Shown here: piece after piece, positions 1 through 8,551 of the stretch
Position numbering within the stretch: the stretch's first letter is position 1
Layout of the letters: the number at the start of each line of letters is the position of its first letter
Assembly (NCBI RefSeq): GCF_009684755.1
Contig: NZ_BLBC01000005.1
Coordinates: 558,001-622,000, forward strand
DNA: 64,000 bases
Origin: Capnocytophaga felis
Lineage (GTDB): Bacteria; Bacteroidota; Bacteroidia; Flavobacteriales; Flavobacteriaceae
Direction: 5' to 3'
Notes under the pieces: model-generated
Told to the model about the DNA's origin: nothing
Database searches by the model: none
What the model saw: the letters and a program-made list of their open reading frames with translations, nothing else
Translations under genes and position numbers: made by a program

Positions 1-94
1 CAGCAAAAGATGTTTCTTTCTTAAAAAGCACTACCAATCGCTCAGAAACATCTCCTATTTCAGTAGTTTTAGATATTGTAAACAGTTTTTTCAT
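1..94 (-). CDS. DUF6261-like protein, N-terminal fragment cut by window edge
   Basis: The reverse strand has an ATG at 94 followed by 31 open codons to the window edge. The peptide begins MKKLFTISKTTEIGDVSERL and continues VVLFKKETSFA. It aligns residue for residue with the start of the 230-residue protein at 35567-36259 (MKKLNSKARVSEVADVAHRL, then VGQFAQETTL), sharing MKKL, the SK, the xDVxxRLV block and the ET. I infer a second member of the DUF6261 family, whose function is not known to me. A competing ATG at 101 is out of frame. About 410 bases upstream of its start lies a phased array of palindromes, matching the arrangement at the second copy. Confidence 0.7.
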   Translation of the reverse strand, partial: MKKLFTISKTTEIGDVSERLVVLFKKETSFA

Positions 95-506
95 TGGTCA
101 TACATATTTTAAAGTTAAACAATTATAAGTTAATATATTACAAACATATTAAAAATAGTTTTTGAAGGCAATATGTTTTAGTGTTAATTCTCTTTTTTTT
201 AACTTTTATGATTCTCTTTTTCCTTAAAATTTTCTGTAAATTGCTTTTAGCATTAACAAATCCCTATGAATTTCATTTAAAGATGAATATGAATAATTAG
301 TATTTAAGTTTCATCTGTATTATAAAAGAAGATTACATATATCAAATCGTTAAAACTTTTTAATCATTTAAATTCAATTATTACTAAACTTACATTTATA
401 ATCGCATTTAAAATTTTAAGAAGCATAAAATTTTATTTTTCTTCTTACTATTTATTTTAGCATTTTTCAATTAGTTAAAAAGAATTTCACTTTGTTTTTT
501 TATCAT
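95..506. other. AT-rich intergenic region, no gene seen
   Basis: Very AT-rich with stop codons in all frames. It must hold the promoter of the leftward gene starting at 94, but no clear TAnnTTTG element is seen close to that start. Apart from the palindrome array that begins at 507, I see no RNA gene or mobile element here. Confidence 0.5.
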
Positions 507-645
507 TAACTATTTAGTTAAAGTACATTTCTGTTTGATTTAAGTTTTAACTATTTAGTTACTATATGCTTTTATATGTTTTTTAATTTTGACTATTTAG
601 TTAAATATACAATTCATTTGCTTTTTATCATTAACTATTTAGTTA
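507..645. repeat. Four palindromes phased at 41-42 bp
   Basis: TAACTATTTAGTTA occurs at 507-520, 548-561 and 632-645, with a one-base variant (TGACTATTTAGTTA) at 590-603. Each perfect copy is TAACTA-TT-TAGTTA, an inverted repeat with a two-base spacer. Starts are 41, 42 and 42 bp apart, about four helical turns, so all copies lie on one face of the DNA. The first and last copies share a longer left flank (TTTTTATCAT). Spacers are AT-rich and differ. This looks like an operator array or a decayed tandem repeat rather than CRISPR, because the repeats are too short and there are no cas genes. Confidence 0.8.
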
Positions 646-733
646 CAATATCCATCAATATTAATTTGATAAAAAACAAAATATTCTTTTAAAAAATCAT
701 TTTTAAAATATCGATATTTAATTTTATTTTTAT

Positions 734-741
734 TACTTTTG
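734..741 (+). promoter_or_regulatory. Promoter -7 element for DUF302 gene
   Basis: TACTTTTG fits the Bacteroidota TAnnTTTG motif and lies 28 bases before the ATG at 770. No clear TTG box is seen 19-21 bases upstream. Confidence 0.55.
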
Positions 742-769
742 CCCCGTATTATTTATTTTCTTTTAAACT

Positions 770-1240
770 ATGAAGAAAATCTATTTTGTTTTTATATTTT
801 TGTTTTCTTTTATGATTACATACGGTCAAAACGAGGAAAAAAAAATTTATTCAGTAGTAAGTAAATATGATTTTGATACGACACTAAATAATTTATTACA
901 ATCTTTAAAAGAAAAACAACTAACTATTTTTGCAAATTTTGACCATCATAAAAATGCAAAAGCATCAGGAATAGAAATGCCTAAAAGCAATGTGATTGTA
1001 TTCGGAAATCCAAAAGTAGGAACTCATTTAATGCTTGATAATCCTAATATTGCTTTGGAATTACCTCTAAAAATTGCCTTAGTAGAAGATACCAATCAAA
1101 AAACTTCATTAATTTTTAGTAACGTAAAACTTTTAGCTGACAAATATGCTTTAAAAAATACAATTGTTTTAGAAAAGATGCAACAACTGATAGAAAACAT
1201 ACTTAAAGATGCTTCCGGAAGAGAAAAAATCTATCAATAA
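770..1240 (+). CDS. Secreted DUF302 domain protein
   Basis: A 156-residue protein with a signal peptide (residues 1-20, ending TYGQ) and a single DUF302 domain over the rest. Diagnostic stretches are LTIFANFDHH at 51-60, with the usual F-x-x-DH, and VFGNPKVGTHLM at 77-88. DUF302 is a small alpha/beta fold found in many bacteria; its biochemical role is not established. The signal peptide suggests a periplasmic location. The gene stands alone, with a -7 element upstream and a strong hairpin terminator downstream. The palindrome array at 507-645 lies between it and the divergent DUF6261 gene and could regulate either. Family assignment is fairly secure; function is unknown. Confidence 0.8.
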   Translation: MKKIYFVFIFLFSFMITYGQNEEKKIYSVVSKYDFDTTLNNLLQSLKEKQLTIFANFDHHKNAKASGIEMPKSNVIVFGNPKVGTHLMLDNPNIALELPLKIALVEDTNQKTSLIFSNVKLLADKYALKNTIVLEKMQQLIENILKDASGREKIYQ

Positions 1241-1310
1241 AGGCATCAAAGCACAAAAACAAAATAGTAAATATTAGAAAATAACTTTTTTCATTTATAT
1301 TTTTGATAGA

Positions 1311-1343
1311 AAAAATCCCAAAACAATATGTTTTGGGATTTTT
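1311..1343. terminator. Bidirectional hairpin terminator
   Basis: A perfect 14-bp stem (AAAAATCCCAAAAC with its complement) around the loop AATAT, with A- and T-tracts built into the stem ends. It serves the DUF302 gene and can also stop leftward-facing transcripts. Bases 1344-1533 hold nothing else I recognise. Confidence 0.85.
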
Positions 1344-1533
1344 CATTACACTTCTTTTTTAAAAGCAATAAATATGAAGTATTTTTGATTTAATTGTTCT
1401 CTTTTTCAAACTGAATTAAAAATATTTGCTTTGATTTTTATAAGAAAATACATCAATTTAAATATTCTTCTGTAATAAATTGATATTTTCTATCTGTAAA
1501 AACAGAAAAACATTTTCCTTTTTTAGTAATTCA

Positions 1534-3027
1534 TTACAGATAATACTCTGATAATAACACTCCAATGGCTAAAACAATTAAAATAAGCATTAATGGCGAC
1601 ACAAATCGCATCCATTGTTTATAATTGAGGTTTACCATAGCCAACGAAGGCAAAATTAGTCCGGTTGGAGTAATAAAACTCATCAATCCCATTCCGAACA
1701 AATATGCATTTACCACACTTTGTCCTTCTACTCCCACAACCGACGCTAATCCGCCCATAATAGGCATCGTTACTACCGCCATTCCTGATGAAGAAGAAAT
1801 AAATAAAGTAAGTATCACGAAAACAAACATCAGTACGGGCAAGAACAAAACGGGCGACATTCCGCTCACCAAGTTCGACGAATAATAAAGTATAGTATCT
1901 GCAATTTGCCCTTCATTGAGTATAAAAGTAACTCCTCGAGCTATCCCGATGATGAAAGCCACGCCGAGTAAATCTTTCGCTCCCGTCAAAAAGTGTGCGA
2001 TGGACTGTTCTTCGCCTGCACGCTGCAAAATCGCAATGATTACCGAAGCAACTAAAAACAATGCCGTCATTTCCTGAAACCACCAGCCCCATTGCGATAC
2101 ACCAAGAATCATCACCAAGAAAGATAAGCCAAAAACAATTAATAACAGCTTGCTCGATAATTTCAGTCGCTCAACAGGAATTGCTTTTTCATTGTGCAAC
2201 GATTCGGGAAGTGAAGCACCATATGCTACCGAGGCTTGCGGATTGTGTTTTACCTTTTCTGCATAACGAATAATATAAACCAAACTAATTATAGCTGAAA
2301 GTACAAGCATTACAAGCCGAGTTACCATTCCGGTTGTCCAATCTACCCCCACCGCATCTGAAGCAATGATGACCGAGAACGGATTTACCGTAGAAGCCAT
2401 CGTCCCCACACACGACCCGAGATAAATCACAGCCAAAGGGACCATCAAATCATATCCCGCAGCTAAAAATACAGGAATAAGCATCGGATAAAAGGCAAGT
2501 GTTTCTTCCGCCAAACCAAAAAAAGTTCCTCCCAAAGCAATGAGCGTAAAAACTAAAATAATAAGAATTCCTTCCTTACCTTTAAGCCTGTAAGCTAAAT
2601 AACCGACGCCTTCATTAAGCGTTCCCGAGCTGTTAAAAATACCGATAAAGCCTCCCAAAACCAGCACAAACAGAATAATATCAATAGTATCGTAAATTCC
2701 TTTGATGGGTGCATAAAGAATTTCTAAAAATCCTTGAGGTTTGGCTTCATCTTGCTTATATGTATTTGGAATAGAAACCGGTTTTTTAATTTTTCCTTCT
2801 TTAAACTTCTCAATACTGATGGAAATATTTTTTTCTGTCAGAGTTTCTTGTGTAGCCGGCAAAGTTTGAATTTGTTCTTTTGAATTTACAATAAAAACAT
2901 TCTGAATACTATCGTAGGAAAGCGTATCATATCTCCCCGAAGGCAACAAAAAGGTTAATCCTGCCGCAATTACTATAACAATCATCAGCACCGTGTAAGG
3001 TGTCGGGAATTTTAAAAACCGTTTCAT
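1534..3027 (-). CDS. YfcC-family inner-membrane transporter
   Basis: A 497-residue polytopic membrane protein with about 11-12 hydrophobic segments. After the first helix comes a roughly 70-residue polar loop (about residues 30-105) before the main helical core. The core carries GGFIGIFNSSGTLNEGVGY, GTFFGLAEETLAFYP and GSCVGTMASTVNPFSVIIAS, patterns typical of the YfcC/DcuC branch of the ion-transporter superfamily, relatives of C4-dicarboxylate and arginine-ornithine carriers. The FGLAEE and STVNPF hairpins resemble substrate-binding re-entrant loops. Transported substrate cannot be read from sequence; amino or dicarboxylic acid is the family expectation. It stands alone with its own -7 element at 3049-3056. 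Confidence 0.82.
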   Translation of the reverse strand: MKRFLKFPTPYTVLMIVIVIAAGLTFLLPSGRYDTLSYDSIQNVFIVNSKEQIQTLPATQETLTEKNISISIEKFKEGKIKKPVSIPNTYKQDEAKPQGFLEILYAPIKGIYDTIDIILFVLVLGGFIGIFNSSGTLNEGVGYLAYRLKGKEGILIILVFTLIALGGTFFGLAEETLAFYPMLIPVFLAAGYDLMVPLAVIYLGSCVGTMASTVNPFSVIIASDAVGVDWTTGMVTRLVMLVLSAIISLVYIIRYAEKVKHNPQASVAYGASLPESLHNEKAIPVERLKLSSKLLLIVFGLSFLVMILGVSQWGWWFQEMTALFLVASVIIAILQRAGEEQSIAHFLTGAKDLLGVAFIIGIARGVTFILNEGQIADTILYYSSNLVSGMSPVLFLPVLMFVFVILTLFISSSSGMAVVTMPIMGGLASVVGVEGQSVVNAYLFGMGLMSFITPTGLILPSLAMVNLNYKQWMRFVSPLMLILIVLAIGVLLSEYYL

Positions 3028-3048
3028 ATAACTAATTATTTAAGACGG

Positions 3049-3056
3049 CAAAAATA
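3049..3056 (-). promoter_or_regulatory. Promoter -7 element for YfcC-type gene
   Basis: Reverse-strand TATTTTTG, 21 bases before the ATG at 3027. Confidence 0.5.
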
Positions 3057-3392
3057 AGCAATTTTTTAATGTTTTGTTAAATCTTTTTTTAAAATGATTT
3101 TAACAGAAGGCTGTTCCCATATAAATTTATACTTCAACCAATTAAGTAATACATTCCTCAATTTGATTTTACTAATAAATGCAATCGTACTTATCTGTTT
3201 AAGTTTGTTTTTTGTAAGAAATTATCTTTAATAAAGCTACTTCTGTCATTACAATAAAAAAATAGAAAGTCTTTGGTTTTAAAAACACAATGCGGCTTTC
3301 TATACGTATTTGTATTTCGGTATGTTTACAAAATTTGGAATAAGGCAGGAAATAAAATTCCTTTCTTTTTATGCAGGTTCTCTGTATTTTTA
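3057..3392. other. Intergenic region, no gene seen
   Basis: AT-rich, with only chance open frames. A weak inverted repeat (ATAGAAAG at 3262-3269 with CTTTCTAT at 3296-3303) could help end the leftward phospholipase transcript. Nothing else is recognisable. Confidence 0.4.
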
Positions 3393-4319
3393 TCAAAATT
3401 CAAACAACGACACTCCCACTCCGATGGTGGTTTGTTTGTGATTGTATTCAATAAGTGAATCGCCGTATCCGTGAGAAACCTGTGCGAACAGCCTCAGCCC
3501 TGAATTAAAGCGATGTGTATAAGTCAGTTCGGCAAACCCTCTGTTTTTACTAAAATTAAGATTGTTACGATACGTAAGATGGAATATATTACGTGATGTA
3601 CTATAATACACATTAAATTCAGAACGCCCGATATAATTTTCTATTTCCGGATTGTCATCTTCATCATTTTTTTCAGAAAATCTTTTCCAGAAATTAGCCA
3701 AAAAAATGAATTCGTCCCATTCAAAGGCTGTCATTAATATCACCCTATTCCAACTTCTGGAATATAATTGTTCCTTTCCGTTAGACTGATGATTAACCGA
3801 CAGACCTAACATCCGCCATTTGAAATCTCCTGCAGAAAGGTTCAGAGGCATTATGTACATTACTTCGGGTTCATAGTTAATTTCACGGAAAGGGCGTGAA
3901 AGTTCGGCATTAAACACCTGCCAGTACGCTTGTTGCGTAAAACCAACCCAAAGATCACCTTTCCCCCAAAGAACATCTTGCCAAATTTTTGTTTTTATAC
4001 TTACTTGGAACTTTGCTTCTACATTTTGATAGTTCCTATATGGTGGGTTTCCTCTGCTTGGATTGAAATTTACCGGCTGACGATTGAATTTATCCGTCCA
4101 CCGAAACGGAATTACGTACATCGGTTTGTAGGAAGTCGGTCGGAACATCCCTTTTTGGTCTTCATCACTGATTTCAAACATTTGCGAAAGTGTACGCCCC
4201 AAACGTCCGTGTTTTACTTCCTTAGTAGGTAATTCAGGCTGAGGCAATTCCGTTTCCTGAGCATAACTAACCAAAATAGAGTTAACAATTAAAAACAACG
4301 TAAAAAGTGGTTTTCTCAT
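3393..4319 (-). CDS. pldA: Outer-membrane phospholipase A (OMPLA)
   Basis: A 308-residue protein with a signal peptide (residues 1-20, ending SYAQ), a short polar linker and a 12-strand beta-barrel domain. The catalytic triad is visible: His177 and Ser179 in VNHQSNGK, and Asn191 in SRSWNRV. The His-Asn spacing of 14 equals that of E. coli OMPLA (His142, Ser144, Asn156). The preceding RPFREINYEPEV is also typical. The enzyme hydrolyses phospholipids that reach the outer leaflet of the outer membrane and works as a calcium-dependent dimer in E. coli. It ends in aromatic Phe, as barrel proteins do. It stands alone; a hairpin at 4497-4530 separates it from the esterase-family genes upstream. Confidence 0.9.
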   Translation of the reverse strand: MRKPLFTLFLIVNSILVSYAQETELPQPELPTKEVKHGRLGRTLSQMFEISDEDQKGMFRPTSYKPMYVIPFRWTDKFNRQPVNFNPSRGNPPYRNYQNVEAKFQVSIKTKIWQDVLWGKGDLWVGFTQQAYWQVFNAELSRPFREINYEPEVMYIMPLNLSAGDFKWRMLGLSVNHQSNGKEQLYSRSWNRVILMTAFEWDEFIFLANFWKRFSEKNDEDDNPEIENYIGRSEFNVYYSTSRNIFHLTYRNNLNFSKNRGFAELTYTHRFNSGLRLFAQVSHGYGDSLIEYNHKQTTIGVGVSLFEF

Positions 4320-4496
4320 TTTTTAAATTCTGTATTTTCTTAAACGTTAAAAATAAAAAATATATCTAATTCCTTTTTGCAGGAGTAAAAATTATGTGGG
4401 GCAAATATAATTTCATTTTTTATTTTCGGCAATTCATCAAACCTTTCACCTCGCTTTTTTAATAAAAATGAAAAAATCACTCGCTGCTAAAAACAA

Positions 4497-4530
4497 GCCA
4501 CGACCAAAATCAATTGATTTTGGTCGTGGC
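4497..4530 (-). terminator. Strong hairpin terminator after esterase/small-ORF pair
   Basis: A perfect 17-bp inverted repeat with no extra loop bases (GCCACGACCAAAATCAA and its complement), followed on the reverse strand by TTGTTTTT. It begins 12 bases after the stop codon of the small reverse-strand ORF ending at 4542, which places that ORF inside the transcription unit. Confidence 0.8.
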
Positions 4531-4541
4531 TTTCTGACTTC

Positions 4542-4751
4542 TTATTTTTTGTCCTTGTGAAAACATAAAACAAAGGTAACCAAAGCAACTATCGCTCCGA
4601 TAATGAATGAAAAACAGCAACACCTAAAAACCTGACTATCAACAATTACACAAAGAGGGTTTAGTCACGGTAAGACTTGGTATAACAAAACTGTAAAAAT
4701 GCTACATACGGCAATACTTACAACTAATGAAAAGATAATTTTATAAATCAT
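4542..4751 (-). pseudogene. Small two-helix membrane protein with in-frame TGA
   Basis: The ATG at 4751-4749 overlaps the TGA of the upstream esterase-family gene in the coupled arrangement ATGA. The frame reads 28 codons (MIYKIIFSLVVSIAVCSIFT then VLLYQVLP), meets TGA at 4667-4665, and then stays open for 40 more codons to TAA at 4544-4542. The second half contains CCCFSFIIGAIVALVTFVLC, a clear membrane helix, and ends FHKDKK. Read through, it would be a 69-position protein with two transmembrane segments and a positive tail. Translational coupling above and a terminator 12 bases below argue that this is a real gene broken by a nonsense mutation, or two very short peptides. TGA is an ordinary stop elsewhere in the window. 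I do not recognise the family. Confidence 0.5.
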
Positions 4752-6043
4752 TTGTTTGAAGTATCAGCAGTTCTTTCCAAATCCTCACGTTCTTTTTTAA
4801 AATACGCTTTTCGTTTTTCGAAAGATACCAAATGTTCCTCTTTCAAATAGAAAAATGCATCAACCACAGAAAGCATATCCATCTTAAATTGAGTTAATCC
4901 CATAAGATTTGATTTATCAATTTTGCTATTTGCCATTTCCTTTCGGGAAGGTTCATTCCGTAGTGAAATAAAAGCGTAATCGGGATTGTAATTATCCAAA
5001 ATATGCCGCTCAATACTTCCTTTTTTAGCTTTGGCACTGAATTTTGCCAATCCTAAATATCCTTTAAAACCCGTTACTCCTGTGGCAGGAACAAAAGCTA
5101 TTACATAATATTGGTCTTTGAATTTTTCTCGTAATGCATTTCCCATTGTGTAATCTTTAGATAGTTTTTTATATTTTTCAACCTTTGTGATGTCATCTAA
5201 TAGATGAAGAGTTGCTGCCCAAAGTATAATCTTTTTATCAGGAAATTGTTGATTTGCCAAAAATTCCACATTTCTAACCATTTGTTTCTCTCTGTACAAA
5301 GGAGTGGGATATCCTCTTCGGTACACCGATTCCACATTTTCAGTTATTTGTCCCCAATAGTTATAATATTGGTCTTTTTCCAATTTATTTAAAGCTGTTT
5401 TTATTACTTTAAATTTATTATGCAAAATAAGAGTATCCTCTGGAGCTACTTTTTTAGGATAGTAACACAATTTCGCACTGGAATGTAGTGCTTTAAAAAA
5501 AAGTGAATCAACTTGAATATTTGAATTCGTATCTGAATTAAGGCGATTCACAAAATGTATATAATCCTCATCAAGTTTATAGCCTGTTGTGTCAAATAGA
5601 CTTGCATCAAAACCTGTGTAAATCAGCGGTCTATTCGTTTTTTGAGTTTCTATAATATAATCAAATAATTCATACATATCATCGGTTGTCCACACACCCG
5701 ATATAGCTCCTTTTGCCAAAAATTTAGAAGCTGTAATTTTACCTGTTTTTATATATTCGTTGTAATATACATCTAGATTGTACAGTGGTGATTCTATGGC
5801 TATTACGTCAAATCCGCAATGTTGATGTAAATACTTAACCATTTTAATTTTAGAAACATACGTCTCTCCCATAAAATGCCCTGATTCCCCAAGTCCCACA
5901 ATTCGCACTCTTTCTAAGTCTTTTTGTAAGGTGGTAAGTGAGCTAAAATCAGCTTTTTCGTAATCCGTTTTTGAAATGATTTGTACTTGTGCAGAAGCAG
6001 TTACAAAAAACACGAGAGTGATAAACGACAGTATTCTTTTCAT
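4748..6043 (-). CDS. Erythromycin esterase-family protein, exported
   Basis: A 431-residue protein with a signal peptide (residues 1-18, ending ASAQ). GLGESGHFMGE at 50-60 matches the Ere signature GLGExTHG, giving Glu53 and His56, and Glu84 in IAIESPL follows 28 residues later as in EreC (Glu43, His46, Glu74). The segment GVWTTDDMYELFDYI is also family-typical. Ere enzymes open the macrolide lactone ring, but the wider superfamily (PF05139) hydrolyses other substrates, and the His is followed by Phe, not Gly. A secreted form far from any resistance context is more likely a general hydrolase than a macrolide-resistance gene. Its stop overlaps the start of a small membrane ORF. Confidence 0.85.
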   Translation of the reverse strand: MKRILSFITLVFFVTASAQVQIISKTDYEKADFSSLTTLQKDLERVRIVGLGESGHFMGETYVSKIKMVKYLHQHCGFDVIAIESPLYNLDVYYNEYIKTGKITASKFLAKGAISGVWTTDDMYELFDYIIETQKTNRPLIYTGFDASLFDTTGYKLDEDYIHFVNRLNSDTNSNIQVDSLFFKALHSSAKLCYYPKKVAPEDTLILHNKFKVIKTALNKLEKDQYYNYWGQITENVESVYRRGYPTPLYREKQMVRNVEFLANQQFPDKKIILWAATLHLLDDITKVEKYKKLSKDYTMGNALREKFKDQYYVIAFVPATGVTGFKGYLGLAKFSAKAKKGSIERHILDNYNPDYAFISLRNEPSRKEMANSKIDKSNLMGLTQFKMDMLSVVDAFFYLKEEHLVSFEKRKAYFKKEREDLERTADTSNK

Positions 6044-6124
6044 TTTTTATTTTTTAGATTAACATTTCAATTCAAAATGACAGCCATCATGAGTAATTCT
6101 ATTAACAGAAAGATGTTGAAAACC

Positions 6125-6162
6125 AAAAAAGCTGCCTTACAACTTCTGAAGACAGCTTTTTT
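6125..6162 (-). terminator. Terminator of glnS
   Basis: AAAAAAGCTG at 6125-6134 pairs with CAGCTTTTTT at 6153-6162, and a partial inner stem (CTT/AAG) extends it. It lies just after the glnS stop on the reverse strand, ending in a T-tract. Confidence 0.75.
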
Positions 6163-6173
6163 ATCTCATTTTA

Positions 6174-7868
6174 TTATATGTCAGCATTTTCAACCTTCGC
6201 CCAAGTATCTTTGAGTCCAACGGTTTTATTGAAAACCAATTTTTCAGCGGTTGAATCAGGATCGAGACTGAAATAACCCAATCGTTGGAATTGGAACCCT
6301 TCGCCTACTTTGGCATTTTTCAAGCTCGGCTCTGCGTAAGCTTTGGTTACTTTAAGCGAGTCCGGATTTACGTATTCCAAAAAGTCTTTTTCTTGGCGGT
6401 CAGGTTCGGCAACGGTGAACAAACGGTCGTAAATGCGTGCTTCGGCTTCAATGACGTGAGGCACAGAAACCCAATGCAGCGTTCCTTTCACTTTGCGTTT
6501 GCTCGCTTCCGTACCGCTTCCGCTACGGCTATTAGGGTCGTACGTACAATGAATTTCGTTAATATTTCCGTTTTCATCTTTTACAACACTTTCTGCCTTA
6601 ATGATATACGCATTTTTCAAACGAACTTCACCTCCTAATTTCAATCGGAAAAACTTATTATTGGCTTCTTCTCTGAAATCTTCTTTTTCGATGTAAATTT
6701 CACGAGAGAAAGGCACTTTTCTAAAAGTCAACACCTCCTCTTCAGGATTGTTTTCGGCATCGAGCCATTCTTCTTTTCCTTCGGGATAATTGGTAATCAC
6801 CACTTTAACAGGGTCAAGCACTGCCATCACCCGATTGGCTTTTTTATTCAAATCCTCACGGATACAAAACTCCAAAAGGGAAACATCAATCAAATTATCA
6901 CGTTTGGCAATCCCGATGGTGTCAGCAAATTTCCGGATAGATTCAGGCGTGTAACCTCTTCTGCGTAAGCCCGAAATGGTAGGCATACGCGGGTCGTCCC
7001 AGCCCGAAACGTGTTTTTCATTCACTAATTGCAACAATTTTCGTTTGCTGACAATGGTGTGGCTCAAATTACGGCGGGCGAACTCACGTTGTTTCGGACG
7101 AACCAATTTTTCATCATAAATTTGGTCTAAAAACCAATCGTACAACTCTCGATGCGGTAAAAATTCGAGCGTACAAATTGAGTGTGAAACTTGTTCCAAA
7201 TAGTCGCTTTCGCCGTGAGCCCAGTCGTACATCGGATAAATACACCATTGATTTCCAGTACGATGATGCGAAGCGTGCATAATTCGGTAGATAATCGGGT
7301 CACGCATCAACATATTAGGCGAAGCCATATCGATTTTGGCACGAAGTACATATTTTCCGTTTTCAAATTCGCCGTTTTTCATTCGCTCGAAAAGTTGTAA
7401 ATTTTCCTCAACGGAAGTATTTCGGTACGGACTTTCTGTGCCTGCTTGGATGGGCGTTCCTTTCTGTTTGGCAATTTCTTCGGAAGTTTGTCCGTCCACG
7501 TAGGCTTTTCCTTGTTTGATGAGCTGCACCGCCCAATCGTACAATTCTTGGAAATAATCGGAAGCGTAACACTCTCTGTCCCACTCAAATCCGAGCCATT
7601 CCACATCGCGTTTGATGGCATCAACGTACTCTTGCTCCTCTTTGGACGGATTGGTATCGTCAAACCGGAGATTTACAGGCGATTTGTATCGCAATCCCAA
7701 CCCGAAATTCAAACATATCGAGCTTGCGTGCCCAATATGCAAATAGCCATTAGGTTCGGGCGGAAAACGAAAACGCAACTTACTGGAAGAAAATCCATTT
7801 GCTAAATCTTCTTCAATAATATTTTCAATAAAATTATTTGATTTTTGTTCTTTTAATTCCTCTGACAT
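6174..7868 (-). CDS. glnS: Glutaminyl-tRNA synthetase
   Basis: Class I synthetase charging tRNA-Gln with glutamine. From the ATG at 7868 the protein has 564 residues, close to the 554 of E. coli. It shows the HIGH signature in [13 protein letters not shown] and the KMSKS equivalent in [10 protein letters not shown], then the anticodon-binding beta-barrel domains. The frame stays open upstream to an ATG at 7901, adding [11 protein letters not shown], but the promoter element TAACTTTG at 7889-7896 lies between the two and homologues begin MSEE-, so 7868 is preferred. Direct charging by GlnRS is consistent with the tRNA-Gln(TTG) gene at 14909. It is a single-gene unit with its own terminator. 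Confidence 0.96.
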   Translation of the reverse strand: MSEELKEQKSNNFIENIIEEDLANGFSSSKLRFRFPPEPNGYLHIGHASSICLNFGLGLRYKSPVNLRFDDTNPSKEEQEYVDAIKRDVEWLGFEWDRECYASDYFQELYDWAVQLIKQGKAYVDGQTSEEIAKQKGTPIQAGTESPYRNTSVEENLQLFERMKNGEFENGKYVLRAKIDMASPNMLMRDPIIYRIMHASHHRTGNQWCIYPMYDWAHGESDYLEQVSHSICTLEFLPHRELYDWFLDQIYDEKLVRPKQREFARRNLSHTIVSKRKLLQLVNEKHVSGWDDPRMPTISGLRRRGYTPESIRKFADTIGIAKRDNLIDVSLLEFCIREDLNKKANRVMAVLDPVKVVITNYPEGKEEWLDAENNPEEEVLTFRKVPFSREIYIEKEDFREEANNKFFRLKLGGEVRLKNAYIIKAESVVKDENGNINEIHCTYDPNSRSGSGTEASKRKVKGTLHWVSVPHVIEAEARIYDRLFTVAEPDRQEKDFLEYVNPDSLKVTKAYAEPSLKNAKVGEGFQFQRLGYFSLDPDSTAEKLVFNKTVGLKDTWAKVENADI

Positions 7869-7888
7869 AAATTTTGAATTTGAAGCTA

Positions 7889-7896
7889 CAAAGTTA
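7889..7896 (-). promoter_or_regulatory. Promoter -7 element that sets the glnS start
   Basis: Reverse-strand TAACTTTG lies 20 bases before the ATG at 7868 and inside the longer alternative frame beginning at 7901, which argues against the longer start. Confidence 0.65.
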
Positions 7897-7952
7897 ACCA
7901 TTTTTTAAAAATTAAACGTAAACTCAACACAAGGTTTTTTCTTTTTCAATTG

Positions 7953-8549
7953 TTATTTTGTTAAATGACTGAGAGAATAAATCCGTTCGCGGGCTACTTT
8001 TTCAATTTTAGAAACATTTTCTGCGGAAATGATTTCAATTTTATCGGGGACAAAAACTTCGGTTTTGTCTTTTCTTTCATATTTCCCAATTTTTAATATA
8101 AGTCGAATGTATTTTTTGTCTATATCTACTTTTATTTCATCGGTAAAAAGTTCCCACATATAGATTTTCACATCTCCTTTTTTGTAATGAATAAGTCTTG
8201 TAGGCGTTCCTACAAAATAACCTCCTTCACTGAAAGTCAAATGAATCACAGAGACGAAAAACAATACACCAACAAGCGAAAATAGTATACCAAAAGCCAA
8301 CAAGCCCAAATTATAACTGGAAATTAATTCCCAAAAATTGGCTTTTTTTCCATTTTCAAAATAATGGCTAAAAGCAAACGAATTGGTTTCCATATCTAAA
8401 ACAAAAACACCTACTCCACTAAAAATCAGCCCCATAACAAAATTTCCCAACACAGTTTTCCAAGAAGCTACACGATTGGCAAAAATGATAAACTCCACAT
8501 TTTCATCGTGAATCACGTATTGTAATTGGTAGGGTAACGCTCCTCTCAT
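7953..8549 (-). CDS. Membrane protein of unknown function, tandem paralogue A
   Basis: A 198-residue protein with two hydrophobic segments, one around residues 30-52 (LGNFVMGLIFSGVGVFVL) and one around 85-108 (LGLLAFGILFSLVGVLFFVS), followed by a cytosolic-looking C-terminal domain. The stretch GYFVGTPTRLIHYKKGDVKI is nearly repeated in the next gene (GHFIGTPTRLIHYKRGTTKI), so the two arose by tandem duplication. The shape of two helices followed by a beta-rich domain resembles bacterial PH-like membrane proteins, but I cannot assign a family. It is separated by 2 bases from the upstream paralogue, so the two are co-transcribed. Function unknown. Confidence 0.7.
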   Translation of the reverse strand: MRGALPYQLQYVIHDENVEFIIFANRVASWKTVLGNFVMGLIFSGVGVFVLDMETNSFAFSHYFENGKKANFWELISSYNLGLLAFGILFSLVGVLFFVSVIHLTFSEGGYFVGTPTRLIHYKKGDVKIYMWELFTDEIKVDIDKKYIRLILKIGKYERKDKTEVFVPDKIEIISAENVSKIEKVARERIYSLSHLTK

Positions 8550-8551
8550 TT

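Noticed and set aside
507-645. CRISPR-like array of short repeats
   Set aside because: Repeats are only 14-23 bp, are palindromic, occur four times, and no cas gene is present; spacers are AT-rich and not of phage-like composition.
3199-3458. Two small overlapping ORFs on both strands between yfcC and pldA
   Set aside because: Composition is that of AT-rich noncoding DNA, no start context, and they overlap the pldA 3' end or each other.
4542-4751. Selenocysteine or TGA recoding
   Set aside because: No downstream SECIS-like element or selenium genes seen, and TGA acts as a normal stop in the adjacent gene.
4748-6043. Macrolide resistance gene
   Set aside because: Only family motifs are shared, the protein is exported, and there is no mobile or resistance context.
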